Source: Parapedobacter pyrenivorans (GTDB taxonomy: Bacteria > Bacteroidota > Bacteroidia > Sphingobacteriales > Sphingobacteriaceae). From it: a DNA stretch of 64,000 nt. Shown in pieces: positions 36,462-46,119 of the stretch. Position numbers and translations under genes: made by a program. How positions within the stretch are numbered: the first letter of the stretch is position 1; every line of letters begins with the position of its first letter. The stretch lies in assembly GCF_014636865.1 (NCBI RefSeq), contig NZ_BMER01000003.1:372215-436214 (forward strand). The letters are read 5' to 3'. Under the pieces are notes generated by a model that saw only the letters and a list, made by a program, of their open reading frames with translations, made no database searches and was not told the DNA's origin.

Positions 36462-39400
36462 ATGTATTTAATTTTTGACACCGAAACGACCGGTCTCCCC
36501 AAGCGCTGGGATGCACCGATTAGCGATACTGACAATTGGCCGCGATGTATACAAATTGCCTGGCAATTGCATGATGCGTTTGGCAACCTCATCGAGCACC
36601 AAGACTACTTGATCAAACCGGAAGGCTTCAATATCCCATTTGACGCGGAACGGATTCACGGCATTTCTACTGAACTGGCAGACGAACAAGGCGTCGCTTT
36701 AACAGGTGTACTTCAAAAATTCAACGATGCGCTGGGCAAAGCCAAATTCGTTGTCGGCCAAAACATCGGGTTCGACATCAACATCATGGGTTGTGAATTT
36801 TACCGACTTGGCGTTGATTCTCCCCTAGCCCAAATGCCGGTACTCGACACGTGCACGGAAGTGACCGCAGAACTGATCAAGATCCCCGGTGGCCGTGGTG
36901 GCAGGTACAAGCTACCAACTCTCACGGAGTTACACCAATATCTTTTCGGCGTACCCTTCGCTGAGGCGCACAACGCCACGGCAGACGTGGAAGCAACCAC
37001 CCGTTGTTTTCTCGAATTAATAAAACGGGAGGTCTTCACGCTAGCACAATTGCAGGCGGACACGGGCTACTTCATCGAATTCCGCCAGCAAAACCCCCAA
37101 ACGATACAACCTGTCGGGCTTACGCACATTAATCTCAAGGCAGCATCCGATGAAATACGTAAACGCCTACAAAGCCAGCAGCAGACCGATGTGCCCGCGC
37201 AAGACCTGGAAGCCAACAAGAGGGATATGGCAAGCGTGGATTTTGTCCATTTGCATAACCACACCCAATTTTCGGTCTTACAATCCACGATATCCGTCGG
37301 AGACCTGGTAAAGGCGGCGGCGGCCCACAAAATGCCTGCCGTAGCCGTTACCGACCACGGTAATATGATGGGGGCATTTCATTTCGTAAGCAATGTGCTT
37401 AACCACAACAAAGCTGCGGAAGCTAAGAATAAAATCGCGCTTGAAAAGGGAGAACCAGCTACAGAAACGATCATCAAACCCATTGTGGGTTGCGAGTTTT
37501 ACGTATGTGAAGACCATACCGATAAGTCGAGAAAAGACAATGGTTATCAGGTAGTTTTACTTGCGAAGAATAAGGCCGGCTATCATAACCTGGCGAAAAT
37601 GTCCTCCATAGCCTACACCAAGGGCTTTTACTACGTACCACGTATTGACCGCACCATCCTGGAACGGTACAAGGAAAACATTATCGTGCTCTCCGGTAAC
37701 CTTTACGGCGAAATCCCCAGCAAGCTGCTAAATATTGGCGAAAACCAAGCAGAAGAAGCATTGATTTGGTGGAAAAACACCTTCGGCGCCGATTTTTATA
37801 TCGAATTGATGCGGCATGGACAGGAAGATGAGGAGCGCGTAAATCAAAGCCTTATCGCTTTGGCTGGCAAACACGCCGTGAAAATCGTTGCGACCAACAA
37901 CACCTATTATATCAGCAGGGCTGATGCCCACGCTCACGACATCCTGCTCTGTGTAAAAGATGGCGAGAAACTCGCCACCCCCAAGGGACGTGGACGTGGC
38001 TTTCGTTTTGGGTTACCGAACGACGAATATTACTTCAAATCGGGAGAGGAAATGAAAAAAGCCTTTGCCGATCTCCCCGAGGCCATTCTCAACATTCAAG
38101 AAGTTGTAAACAAGATCGAGCCCTACTCCCTGTACCGCGATGTACTGTTGCCTAAATTTGAGATACCAGCAGAATTTCAGGTGGCGGATGACCAGACCGA
38201 CGAGGGCAAACGCGGCGAAAACAAATATCTACGTCACCTTACCTATGTCGGCGCCGACAAGCGCTATCCCGAAATCACGCCCGAGATACGCGAGCGCCTG
38301 GACTTTGAACTTGCAACCATTGAACGTACTGGATATCCGGGCTATTTTCTCATCGTCCAAGATTTCATTGCCGAGGCTAGGAACCTTGGTGTCTCCGTAG
38401 GACCGGGGCGAGGTTCTGCGGCCGGGTCTGCCGTAGCTTACTGTCTTGGTATTACGAATATCGACCCCATAGCATACGACCTGCTATTCGAACGGTTTCT
38501 CAATCCAGACCGGATTTCGATGCCCGATATCGATATCGATTTCGACGACGAAGGTCGTGGCCGGGTAATGGATTACGTCATTGATAAATATGGAGCTAAC
38601 CAAGTGGCCCAGATTATCACATATGGCACCATGGCTGCCAAATCGTCTATCCGTGACACGGCACGGGTACTCGACCTCCCCTTGTTTGAAGCCGATAAGA
38701 TTGCCAAGCTCATTCCCAATCTGAAACTCAATAAAATCTTCACCATGGGTGCTCAAGCACTCAAAAGTGCACTCCGTGCGGATGAAATGGAAAATGTCCA
38801 GCAATTGGTTTCAATGGCCGACGGCAAAGGGCTTGAAGCCGAAACCATCCGCCAGGCACAGGTGCTCGAAGGCTCACTCCGCAATACAGGTATCCATGCC
38901 TGCGGAGTCATTATCACACCGGATGACATCACGAATTTTGTACCGGTAGCAACGGCAAAAGATTCCGAGCTGTATGTAACCCAGTTTGACAACTCCGTGG
39001 TGGAAAGCGCGGGATTGTTAAAAATGGACTTTTTGGGACTAAAAACGCTTACGCTCATTAAGGATACGGTAAAAATCGTCAAATATCGGCACAACGTCGA
39101 CCTCGACCCTGATGAATTCCCGATAGATGACCAGAAGACTTACGAACTCTTCCAACGCGGCGAAACCGTCGGCATCTTCCAATATGAGTCGCCCGGCATG
39201 CAGAAATACATGAAGGAGCTGAAGCCGACCGTCTTCGGCGACTTGATTGCCATGAATGCGCTCTATCGGCCCGGTCCCATGGAATACATTCCGAGTTTCA
39301 TCCGTCGTAAGCACGGCCACGAACCGATCACGTACGATATCGATGCCTGTGAGGAATACCTGAAAGAGACGTATGGCATCACCGTATACCAAGAGCAGGT

Positions 39401-40892
39401 GATGCTCCTTTCCCAGAAACTGGCCGGTTTTACAAAGGGAGAAGCGGATGTACTACGTAAGGCGATGGGTAAAAAGCAGCGTGACGTGCTGGATAAAATG
39501 AAACCCAAATTCGTCGAGCAAGCGGCAGCCATCGGCCATCCGGCCAAGGTGCTGGAAAAAATATGGAAGGATTGGGAGGCGTTTGCCAGCTACGCATTCA
39601 ATAAGTCGCATTCGACCTGCTACGCATGGGTGGCGTATCAGACCGCTTACTTAAAAGCCCATTATCCGGCGGAATATATGGCTGCTGTGCTCTCCAATAA
39701 CATGAGTGACATCAAGCAGGTGACTTTTTTCATGGAAGAGTGTAAACGCATGGGCTTGCAGGTATTGGGACCGGATGTCAATGAATCGCATTATAAATTC
39801 ACAGTAAATGACAAGGGAGCCATCCGGTTTGGCATGGGGGCCGTCAAAGGAGTGGGTGCGGGAGCCGTAGATACCATTGTACAAAATCGCAAAGATAGCC
39901 CATACCTTTCGATTTTTGACTTGACACGCCGTATCGACTTGCGTGCTGCCAATAAAAAGGCATTTGAAAGCTTAGCCTACGCGGGTGGATTTGACAGCTT
40001 TATGGACACGCACCGAGCACAGTATTTCCATGCGGACGGTGATGGGGGCACGACACTTGAAAAAGCTTTAAAATATGGCACAAAACATCGGGAAAGTGAA
40101 AACTCAACACAGGTAAGCCTATTCGGGGGCAGCAGTAACATCCCAATTCCCGAACCCACACTACCTTTCTGTGCTGAATGGGGTCTGATCGAAAAACTCA
40201 AATATGAAAAGGATGTCATCGGCATCTACCTCACCAGTCATCCACTGGATAACTACCGATTTGAGATCACCCATTTTTGCCAACACCCGGTAAAAATGCT
40301 TAACCTGATCGACAAAGTGAAACAATCGGAAGTGGATGAAGAAACCCGTGATGAGTTTAACAAAATCAGGAACCGAGAACTTACAATCGGCGGTATGGTA
40401 ACGGCAGCCAGCCACCGTGTTACCAAAAATGGTAAGCCTTTCGGCGTAATGGTATTGGAAGACTATTCCGATTCCTATGAAATTGCACTCTTCGGTGAAG
40501 ACTACGTAAAAATGAAAGGTTACTTGCATGAAGGCTATTTCATACAAGTACGTGGCATGATCCAAGAACGCTACCGGCAAGCTGGAAATTGGGGATTCGA
40601 GGTAAAAAGCATGCAATTACTTTCCGATCTGCGGGACAAGCTGGCTAAAAGCCTAACCATCCAAGTGCCGCTACATGAGCTGAATGATGGTTTTGTAGGC
40701 CGCATCCAACAACTCGTGCACTCCAATATCGAGCAGCATGAGAACAAGACCTGCCAACTGAAGTTCGCCGTACGGGACTTTGATTCGGAGATAAGCATTG
40801 AAATGCCTTCTAAAGGACTGAAAATCAGTCCAAGCAACGACTTTATCGAGGCACTCACCAAACTAAGTGGTGTCCACTACAAGTTAAATTAA
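36462..40892 (+). CDS. dnaE: DNA polymerase III alpha subunit with fused N-terminal 3'-5' exonuclease
   Basis: 1476 residues from the ATG at 36462 (AGGG upstream); an ATG at 36438 would add eight. Residues about 1-185 are a DnaQ-type exonuclease with Exo I (IFDTETTGL), Exo II (GQNIGFDIN) and Exo III (HNATADVEAT). A PHP domain follows (VDFVHLHNHTQFSVL onward). The polymerase core has the catalytic DIDIDFDDEGR and GPGRGSAAGS. Next come helix-hairpin-helix parts and an OB-fold near residues 1290-1390. It is the replicative polymerase. In E. coli the proofreading exonuclease is the separate DnaQ; here it is joined in front of the PHP domain, unlike PolC, where it is inserted inside it. It appears monocistronic. 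Confidence 0.95.
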   Translation: MYLIFDTETTGLPKRWDAPISDTDNWPRCIQIAWQLHDAFGNLIEHQDYLIKPEGFNIPFDAERIHGISTELADEQGVALTGVLQKFNDALGKAKFVVGQNIGFDINIMGCEFYRLGVDSPLAQMPVLDTCTEVTAELIKIPGGRGGRYKLPTLTELHQYLFGVPFAEAHNATADVEATTRCFLELIKREVFTLAQLQADTGYFIEFRQQNPQTIQPVGLTHINLKAASDEIRKRLQSQQQTDVPAQDLEANKRDMASVDFVHLHNHTQFSVLQSTISVGDLVKAAAAHKMPAVAVTDHGNMMGAFHFVSNVLNHNKAAEAKNKIALEKGEPATETIIKPIVGCEFYVCEDHTDKSRKDNGYQVVLLAKNKAGYHNLAKMSSIAYTKGFYYVPRIDRTILERYKENIIVLSGNLYGEIPSKLLNIGENQAEEALIWWKNTFGADFYIELMRHGQEDEERVNQSLIALAGKHAVKIVATNNTYYISRADAHAHDILLCVKDGEKLATPKGRGRGFRFGLPNDEYYFKSGEEMKKAFADLPEAILNIQEVVNKIEPYSLYRDVLLPKFEIPAEFQVADDQTDEGKRGENKYLRHLTYVGADKRYPEITPEIRERLDFELATIERTGYPGYFLIVQDFIAEARNLGVSVGPGRGSAAGSAVAYCLGITNIDPIAYDLLFERFLNPDRISMPDIDIDFDDEGRGRVMDYVIDKYGANQVAQIITYGTMAAKSSIRDTARVLDLPLFEADKIAKLIPNLKLNKIFTMGAQALKSALRADEMENVQQLVSMADGKGLEAETIRQAQVLEGSLRNTGIHACGVIITPDDITNFVPVATAKDSELYVTQFDNSVVESAGLLKMDFLGLKTLTLIKDTVKIVKYRHNVDLDPDEFPIDDQKTYELFQRGETVGIFQYESPGMQKYMKELKPTVFGDLIAMNALYRPGPMEYIPSFIRRKHGHEPITYDIDACEEYLKETYGITVYQEQVMLLSQKLAGFTKGEADVLRKAMGKKQRDVLDKMKPKFVEQAAAIGHPAKVLEKIWKDWEAFASYAFNKSHSTCYAWVAYQTAYLKAHYPAEYMAAVLSNNMSDIKQVTFFMEECKRMGLQVLGPDVNESHYKFTVNDKGAIRFGMGAVKGVGAGAVDTIVQNRKDSPYLSIFDLTRRIDLRAANKKAFESLAYAGGFDSFMDTHRAQYFHADGDGGTTLEKALKYGTKHRESENSTQVSLFGGSSNIPIPEPTLPFCAEWGLIEKLKYEKDVIGIYLTSHPLDNYRFEITHFCQHPVKMLNLIDKVKQSEVDEETRDEFNKIRNRELTIGGMVTAASHRVTKNGKPFGVMVLEDYSDSYEIALFGEDYVKMKGYLHEGYFIQVRGMIQERYRQAGNWGFEVKSMQLLSDLRDKLAKSLTIQVPLHELNDGFVGRIQQLVHSNIEQHENKTCQLKFAVRDFDSEISIEMPSKGLKISPSNDFIEALTKLSGVHYKLN

Positions 40893-40916
40893 TGTCAGAT
40901 TGTCCGAGCCGAAGGC

Positions 40917-40944
40917 TTGGCAATGAATTTGTTCACTATCTTTG
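40917..40944 (+). promoter_or_regulatory. Candidate promoter of trxA
   Basis: A TTG at 40917-40919 and TATCTTTG at 40937-40944 are separated by 17 bases, a good fit to the Bacteroidota TTG / TAnnTTTG pattern. Transcription would start near 40951, about 70 bases before the trxA ATG. Confidence 0.55.
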
Positions 40945-41022
40945 CAGAACCCGATGTTTCAGAATCGGAAAGTCGGAAATACGAATAGCAAATAGGCGAA
41001 TAAATAAAATAAGCAAAACATC

Positions 41023-41340
41023 ATGGCATTAGAGATCACAGACAGCAACTTTGATGAAGTTGTACTTAAATCAGACAAACCTGTATTGGTGGATTTTTGG
41101 GCAGAATGGTGCGGCCCTTGCCGCATGGTAGGTCCAATTGTGGAAGAATTGGCAAAAGAGTATGACGGTAAGGCCGTTGTTGGCAAGGTAAATGTCGATT
41201 ATAACCCCGACATTTCGGTCAAGTACGGTATCCGCAATATACCTGCACTACTTTTCTTTAAAGATGGCCAAATTGTAGATAAGCAGATTGGGGCAGTGCC
41301 CAAATCAGTGTTGGCCGACAAATTGGTTAAACAACTTTAA
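41023..41340 (+). CDS. trxA: Thioredoxin
   Basis: 105 residues with the active-site WCGPC motif (about 29-33) in DFWAEWCGPCRMVGP and the cis-proline segment RNIPALLFF near residue 76. It reduces protein disulfides in the cytoplasm. Its own promoter and a strong terminator make it a single-gene unit. Confidence 0.97.
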   Translation: MALEITDSNFDEVVLKSDKPVLVDFWAEWCGPCRMVGPIVEELAKEYDGKAVVGKVNVDYNPDISVKYGIRNIPALLFFKDGQIVDKQIGAVPKSVLADKLVKQL

Positions 41341-41360
41341 AAACAACGATACCACTTGTA

Positions 41361-41398
41361 CAACAAAGCCCGCGGCTTAATCGCCGTGGGCTTTGTTG
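41361..41398 (+). terminator. Strong terminator after trxA
   Basis: CAACAAAGCCCGCGGC (41361-41376) pairs with GCCGTGGGCTTTGTTG (41383-41398) with one G-U pair and a six-base loop, followed by TTTTA. The spacing from the trxA stop is 20 bases. Confidence 0.85.
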
Positions 41399-41523
41399 TT
41401 TTATGTACCGCGCAGCATTGTTGCGAGTGAGGATGAAGTTTGCTAAACTGTACAGCTTCTTTTTTGAATGGCAGCCCATGCAGGTTTGCCCTATTTTCTG
41501 TATGTTTGTGAAGTGAATAGATT

Positions 41524-42996
41524 ATGCTAAAACAGACTTTACAACAAAAATTATTACAAAAACTATCTCCTCAGCAAATCCAGTTTATCAAATTGCTGCA
41601 GGTACCAACCGTCTCATTGGACACCCGCATTAAGGAAGAACTGGAAGAAAATCCTGCGCTGGAAGATATCAGCCTGGCTAACATGAACGAGCCAGCGGAG
41701 GAGTATCCGGATAAAGACCCAGACGAGAGTTTTAGCGAAGATGACCAACCCGGAGAACTTGATGAGTTCAATGTGGATGATTATTTGCAAGCCGACGACG
41801 TCAACGACTACGGTTCCAGCCAAAGTAACAATGGCGACGATGAAGACGAGCGCAAAGAAATCCCCATTGCCATTCAAAACTCCTTTTTCGAAAATCTCCA
41901 GCAGCAGTTGGACCTACTTGCGCTGTCAGACAGGGATTTCCTTATTGGACAGCAAATCATCGGCAGTCTGGACGATGATGGATACCTCAGACGCCCCATC
42001 TCCTCCCTCATCGATGATCTTGCTTTTGCCCAAAACGTCATAGCCGAGGAAGATGAGGTGGAAGATCTATTACGGATCATTCAAGAATTTGACCCGGCGG
42101 GAATAGGCGCGCGCAATCTCCAGGAATGCCTGCTGATCCAACTGCGCAAAAAAGATCAGGAGAATCCCATCATCAAAAAGGCGATCGCCGTCGTGGAAAA
42201 CCATCTTGAAGAGTTCACCAAAAAACATTACGACAAGCTGGAACGCTCGCTCAATATTAATTCGGAAGAGCTCAAAGGCATCGTCAACGAGATCCTCAAA
42301 CTTAATCCCAAGCCCGGTGATTCGGGTGCCGTAGCGGGTAAGCAACTCCATATCATCCCCGATTTCCACATCAGCAACAATGATGGCGTGCTCCACCTAA
42401 CACTCAATGCGCGAAACGCTCCCGAGCTCCGCGTAAGCCGCTCCTATCAGGAAATGTTCGATCACTATGATAAGGCCGCGCAAAAAGACAAAAAAATGAA
42501 GGAGGCCGTGCAGTTCGTCAAACAAAAGCTCGATTCGGCAAAATGGTTTATCGATGCCATCAAACAACGGCAGCAAACGTTGTTAAAAACTATGAATGCC
42601 ATCATGAATTATCAATACGACTATTTTCTCACTGCCGACGAACGCCAACTTAAACCGATGATCCTTAAAGATATAGCGGATCGCATCGATATGGATATCT
42701 CTACCGTATCCCGGGTGGCCAATTCCAAATACGTGCAGACAGAATTCGGGACATTCCTGTTGAAGTCATTTTTCTCGGAAGCCATCCAAACAGACAGCGG
42801 CGAAGAGGTATCCAATAAGGAAGTGAAAAAAATATTAGAGGAGTGCATCTCCAACGAAAATAAGCGGAAACCGCTCGCAGATGAAAAACTCACCGAAATA
42901 CTGAAGGAAAAGGGATATACCATCGCCCGCCGTACGGTGGCCAAATATCGGGAAGCCATGGGAATTCCCGTTGCACGGTTACGCAAGGAGTTGTAG
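41524..42996 (+). CDS. rpoN: RNA polymerase sigma-54 factor
   Basis: 490 residues. Region I is Gln/Leu-rich (KLLQKLSPQQIQFIKLLQ). Region II is a long acidic stretch (about 55-120). The core-binding part follows, then the C-terminal DNA-binding part with a helix-turn-helix (MDISTVSRVANSKYVQT) and the RpoN box ARRTVAKYRE near residue 470. It directs polymerase to -24/-12 promoters with an AAA+ activator. A TATGTTTG at 41501-41508 is a candidate -7 promoter element. No activator or hpf gene is next to it. Confidence 0.96.
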   Translation: MLKQTLQQKLLQKLSPQQIQFIKLLQVPTVSLDTRIKEELEENPALEDISLANMNEPAEEYPDKDPDESFSEDDQPGELDEFNVDDYLQADDVNDYGSSQSNNGDDEDERKEIPIAIQNSFFENLQQQLDLLALSDRDFLIGQQIIGSLDDDGYLRRPISSLIDDLAFAQNVIAEEDEVEDLLRIIQEFDPAGIGARNLQECLLIQLRKKDQENPIIKKAIAVVENHLEEFTKKHYDKLERSLNINSEELKGIVNEILKLNPKPGDSGAVAGKQLHIIPDFHISNNDGVLHLTLNARNAPELRVSRSYQEMFDHYDKAAQKDKKMKEAVQFVKQKLDSAKWFIDAIKQRQQTLLKTMNAIMNYQYDYFLTADERQLKPMILKDIADRIDMDISTVSRVANSKYVQTEFGTFLLKSFFSEAIQTDSGEEVSNKEVKKILEECISNENKRKPLADEKLTEILKEKGYTIARRTVAKYREAMGIPVARLRKEL

Positions 42997-43084
42997 GGTT
43001 TGAAGATTTGATGATCTATTGATGCGGTAATCGATGGATTGGTTGCCAATTTGCATATTGCTAACATATAAATCCTTAACGACT

Positions 43085-43951
43085 ATGAACAATTCATTTC
43101 TTTTTGCAGCAGCTGCGGCTTTAGCCTTATCAGGATGCGCAGGCAGTCAAAATGGGGGTACGGACGAAACGCCCGTCACGCCCGAACTTACCCAGGTTTG
43201 GAAAACCGACACTGTATTCACCGGTTCGGAATCCACCCTGTACGACCCTTCAGCTGACGTCATTTATGTCTCCAACGGCAATACCAAAGCCGGTGAAAAA
43301 GATAACGACGGATTCATTTCCGTCGTCAATACCGACGGCACCGTACGCGATCTCAGATGGGCGGAAGGCAACCTCCATGCACCTAAGGGCATGGCCCTTA
43401 TCGGCGGAAAACTATATGTAACGGACATCGACGAAGTTAAGATCATCGATGTCGCATCGGCTTCCATCGAAAAGACAATTGCTGTGGATAGCGCTGTCTT
43501 CTTGAATGATGTGGCTACAGATGGACAACAAGTGTATTTCTCGGATAGCCGGACAGGTCGCATCTACGCATTGGCAACGGACGGCAGTTACGAGACTATA
43601 TCCACCACCAACACCGGCGTAAACGGACTGGAATGCCATGCTGGCCATTTATATGCGTTGGACGGTGAGGGGCTGAAAAAATTCAGCAGTGATGGCAACT
43701 ACACACAAGAAACCATCAACACGCAAGTAACCGGTGGCGATGGGCTGGTGATATTAAACGATAGCACGTTTGTGGCTAGTAGGTGGCATGGCGAGATCTT
43801 TTTTATCCGTGGCAGCGAAACCACGGTATTGCTTGATACACAAGCCGAAAAATCGAATACAGCAGATATCGGGTTTGTGCCCGGCAAAAACCTTGTCATC
43901 GTCCCTACCTTCCTCAAAAATGAAGTTGCAGCGTACGAACTAGCGTATTGA
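43085..43951 (+). CDS. Predicted lipoprotein with beta-propeller (SMP-30/NHL-like) fold
   Basis: 288 residues from the ATG at 43085; an in-frame ATG 17 codons upstream gives no signal peptide. A lipobox ends ALSGC (Cys18). The rest has repeated strand pairs typical of six-bladed propellers: DVIYVSNGNT, APKGMALIGGKLYVTDID, VFLNDVATDGQQVYFSDS, GRIYAL, LECHAGHLYAL. This is the SMP-30/gluconolactonase-like pattern, but I cannot see a clear metal-site set, so I do not claim an enzyme activity. It stands alone between rpoN and the agu genes. Confidence 0.75.
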   Translation: MNNSFLFAAAAALALSGCAGSQNGGTDETPVTPELTQVWKTDTVFTGSESTLYDPSADVIYVSNGNTKAGEKDNDGFISVVNTDGTVRDLRWAEGNLHAPKGMALIGGKLYVTDIDEVKIIDVASASIEKTIAVDSAVFLNDVATDGQQVYFSDSRTGRIYALATDGSYETISTTNTGVNGLECHAGHLYALDGEGLKKFSSDGNYTQETINTQVTGGDGLVILNDSTFVASRWHGEIFFIRGSETTVLLDTQAEKSNTADIGFVPGKNLVIVPTFLKNEVAAYELAY

Positions 43952-43969
43952 CGGTTACCATGTTGACAC

Positions 43970-44020
43970 AACGCCACTTTGTCGCCAGGGGAATTTAACC
44001 CGGGGCTATGAAGTGGCGTT
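43970..44020. other. 51-base structured inverted repeat between the propeller lipoprotein and aguB
   Basis: AACGCCACTT (43970-43979) pairs exactly with AAGTGGCGTT (44011-44020). Inside, an inner GGG/CCC stem can form. There is no T-run on either strand, so it is either a non-classical terminator or an RNA element upstream of aguB. No riboswitch class I know fits. Confidence 0.45.
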
Positions 44021-44068
44021 ACTCCCCCCTTTCAAACTTGTTGGCTTTTTTACTGTTGTAATAAGTAG

Positions 44069-44076
44069 TACCTTTG
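44069..44076 (+). promoter_or_regulatory. Candidate -7 promoter element for aguB
   Basis: TACCTTTG matches TAnnTTTG exactly, 21 bases before the aguB ATG. The -33 region is only T-rich. Confidence 0.4.
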
Positions 44077-44097
44077 CACGACTAAAAAAAGCGCATT

Positions 44098-44970
44098 ATG
44101 ACCAAAGTGAAAATCGGAACGGTGCAGATGAGTTGCGTGGCAGACAAGGCTTCGAACCTGAAAAAGGCTGTTGAGCAGATTCGTGTCGCAGCTGCCAAGG
44201 GGGCTCAGATTGTGTGTCTGCAGGAGTTATTTACATCGCTTTATTTCTGCGATGTAGAAGACTATGACAATTTTGAATTGGCAGAGGCCATTCCCGGCCC
44301 ATCAACGGAAGCGCTGCAAACTATAGCCGCCGAACTGGGGGTAGTCATCATCGCTTCCCTATTTGAAAAGCGAACCGAGGGCCTATATCACAATACCACA
44401 GCGGTCATTGATGCTGACGGCACTTACCTTGGAAAATACCGTAAAATGCACATTCCTGATGATCCGGGCTTTTACGAAAAATTCTACTTCACTCCTGGTG
44501 ACTTAGGCTATAAAGTGTTCAAAACTAAATACGCGACCATCGGTGTGCTAATCTGCTGGGATCAATGGTATCCCGAGGCCTCACGTATCACCGCATTGAT
44601 GGGGGCGGAGGTCTTATTTTTCCCTACCGCTATCGGCTGGGCTACGGATCAAGATGAGGAAACCAATCAAGACCAATACAATGCGTGGCAGACCATCCAG
44701 CGTAGCCACTCGGTAGCCAACGGCATTCCCGTCGTGAGTGTAAACCGGGTAGGATTCGAGCAAGCTGGCGCCATGAAGTTTTGGGGGGGTAGCTTTATTA
44801 CAAACGCACAGGGCCGATTACTTTACCTTGGCTCGCATGACGTCGAAGAAACCGAGGTTACCGAAGTGGATTTGTCGCAATCGGATTATTTCCGCAAACA
44901 TTGGCCCTTCCTCCGCGATCGTAGAATTGATAGCTACCAGCCTATCACGAAAAGATTTATCGATGAGTAA
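44098..44970 (+). CDS. aguB: N-carbamoylputrescine amidase
   Basis: 290 residues of the nitrilase superfamily. The catalytic Glu is in CLQELF (about 42), the Lys in KYRKMHIPDD (about 120), and the Cys in GVLICWDQWYPEASR (about 155). The HIPDDPGFYEKFYF and WATDQDEETNQD stretches mark N-carbamoylputrescine amidases. It releases putrescine, CO2 and ammonia. Agmatine deiminase follows 53 bases downstream, completing the arginine-agmatine-putrescine route. Confidence 0.95.
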   Translation: MTKVKIGTVQMSCVADKASNLKKAVEQIRVAAAKGAQIVCLQELFTSLYFCDVEDYDNFELAEAIPGPSTEALQTIAAELGVVIIASLFEKRTEGLYHNTTAVIDADGTYLGKYRKMHIPDDPGFYEKFYFTPGDLGYKVFKTKYATIGVLICWDQWYPEASRITALMGAEVLFFPTAIGWATDQDEETNQDQYNAWQTIQRSHSVANGIPVVSVNRVGFEQAGAMKFWGGSFITNAQGRLLYLGSHDVEETEVTEVDLSQSDYFRKHWPFLRDRRIDSYQPITKRFIDE

Positions 44971-45023
44971 TTAGGAAATCACATTCCCATTTTTTTCCAA
45001 AAATCCGCTGTTTATTTGTACCA

Positions 45024-46073
45024 ATGACGATTCCGACCCCACATGCGTTAGGTTACTATTTTCCTGCCGAATGGCACCCACATCGGGCCACCTGGTTAAG
45101 TTGGCCCCACAAAGAAGCCAGTTGGCCGGGCAGACTCAACGATGTATACCGACCCTATTGCCAGTTTATTAAGGAAGTATCTGTCGGCGAACAGGTCTGC
45201 ATTAATGTGGCTGACGCGGCGATGGAAAAGTTTGCGTCCACCCATTTGATAGAAGCCGGTGTAAATCTGGCGAGGATTTCCTTTCATCACCATCCGACGG
45301 ACGATGCCTGGTGCCGAGACCACGGCCCGGCGTTCCTGATCAATCCAAATGCAGCTATTAAAAAAATCATTGTGGATTGGGGTTATAATGCTTGGGGCGG
45401 AAAATACCCACCTTATGAACAGGATGATGTCATTCCTACACGCGTAGGCGGCGCACTGGATATTCCGGTCTACCATCCCAACATCGTTATGGAGGGTGGC
45501 TCGGTCGATTTCAACGGGCAGGGCACGATCTTGACCACAACGGCATGTTTGCTGAATAAAAATCGTAATCCTCACCTGAGCCAGTACCAGGTCGAGGAAT
45601 ATCTATATGAATATTATGGGGCATCCCAAATTCTTTGGCTTGGGGACGGTATCGTGGGTGACGACACCGACGGCCACATTGACGATATCACGCGCTTTGT
45701 GAATAGCGATACCGTAGTGACCGTAGTCGAGGAGGATCGTACAGACGAGAACTATGGCATTTTGCAAGAGAACCTTCTATTGCTCAAAAAAATGCGGCTG
45801 GTGGATGGAAAACAACTCCATATCGTTGAATTGCCAATGCCGAAACCCGTAAGCTATGAAGGGCAGCGATTACCAGCCTCTTATGCAAATTTCTATATTG
45901 CCAACGCAGCGGTAGTGGTACCTACTTACCGCGACGACAAAAATGACCAACAAGCGCTGGATACGTTAGCTAAGTGCTTCCCGGGTCGTAAAGTAGTAGG
46001 CATAGACAGTACTGACATTATTTGGGGGCTTGGCAGCTGGCATTGCCTCAGTCAACAGGAGCCTGAAATTTAG
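45024..46073 (+). CDS. aguA: Agmatine deiminase
   Basis: 349 residues of the peptidyl-arginine-deiminase-like fold. Motifs: WCRDHGPAF (about 93-101), DDTDGHIDDITRF (about 213-225) with the catalytic His, and the C-terminal LGSWHCLSQQEP with the nucleophilic Cys. It converts agmatine to N-carbamoylputrescine, the substrate of the neighbouring amidase. Arginine decarboxylase is not in the window. Confidence 0.95.
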   Translation: MTIPTPHALGYYFPAEWHPHRATWLSWPHKEASWPGRLNDVYRPYCQFIKEVSVGEQVCINVADAAMEKFASTHLIEAGVNLARISFHHHPTDDAWCRDHGPAFLINPNAAIKKIIVDWGYNAWGGKYPPYEQDDVIPTRVGGALDIPVYHPNIVMEGGSVDFNGQGTILTTTACLLNKNRNPHLSQYQVEEYLYEYYGASQILWLGDGIVGDDTDGHIDDITRFVNSDTVVTVVEEDRTDENYGILQENLLLLKKMRLVDGKQLHIVELPMPKPVSYEGQRLPASYANFYIANAAVVVPTYRDDKNDQQALDTLAKCFPGRKVVGIDSTDIIWGLGSWHCLSQQEPEI

Positions 46074-46119
46074 CGGGCCTCTCTAAGGATCACTATAATT
46101 TATCATAAATCACTTACGG

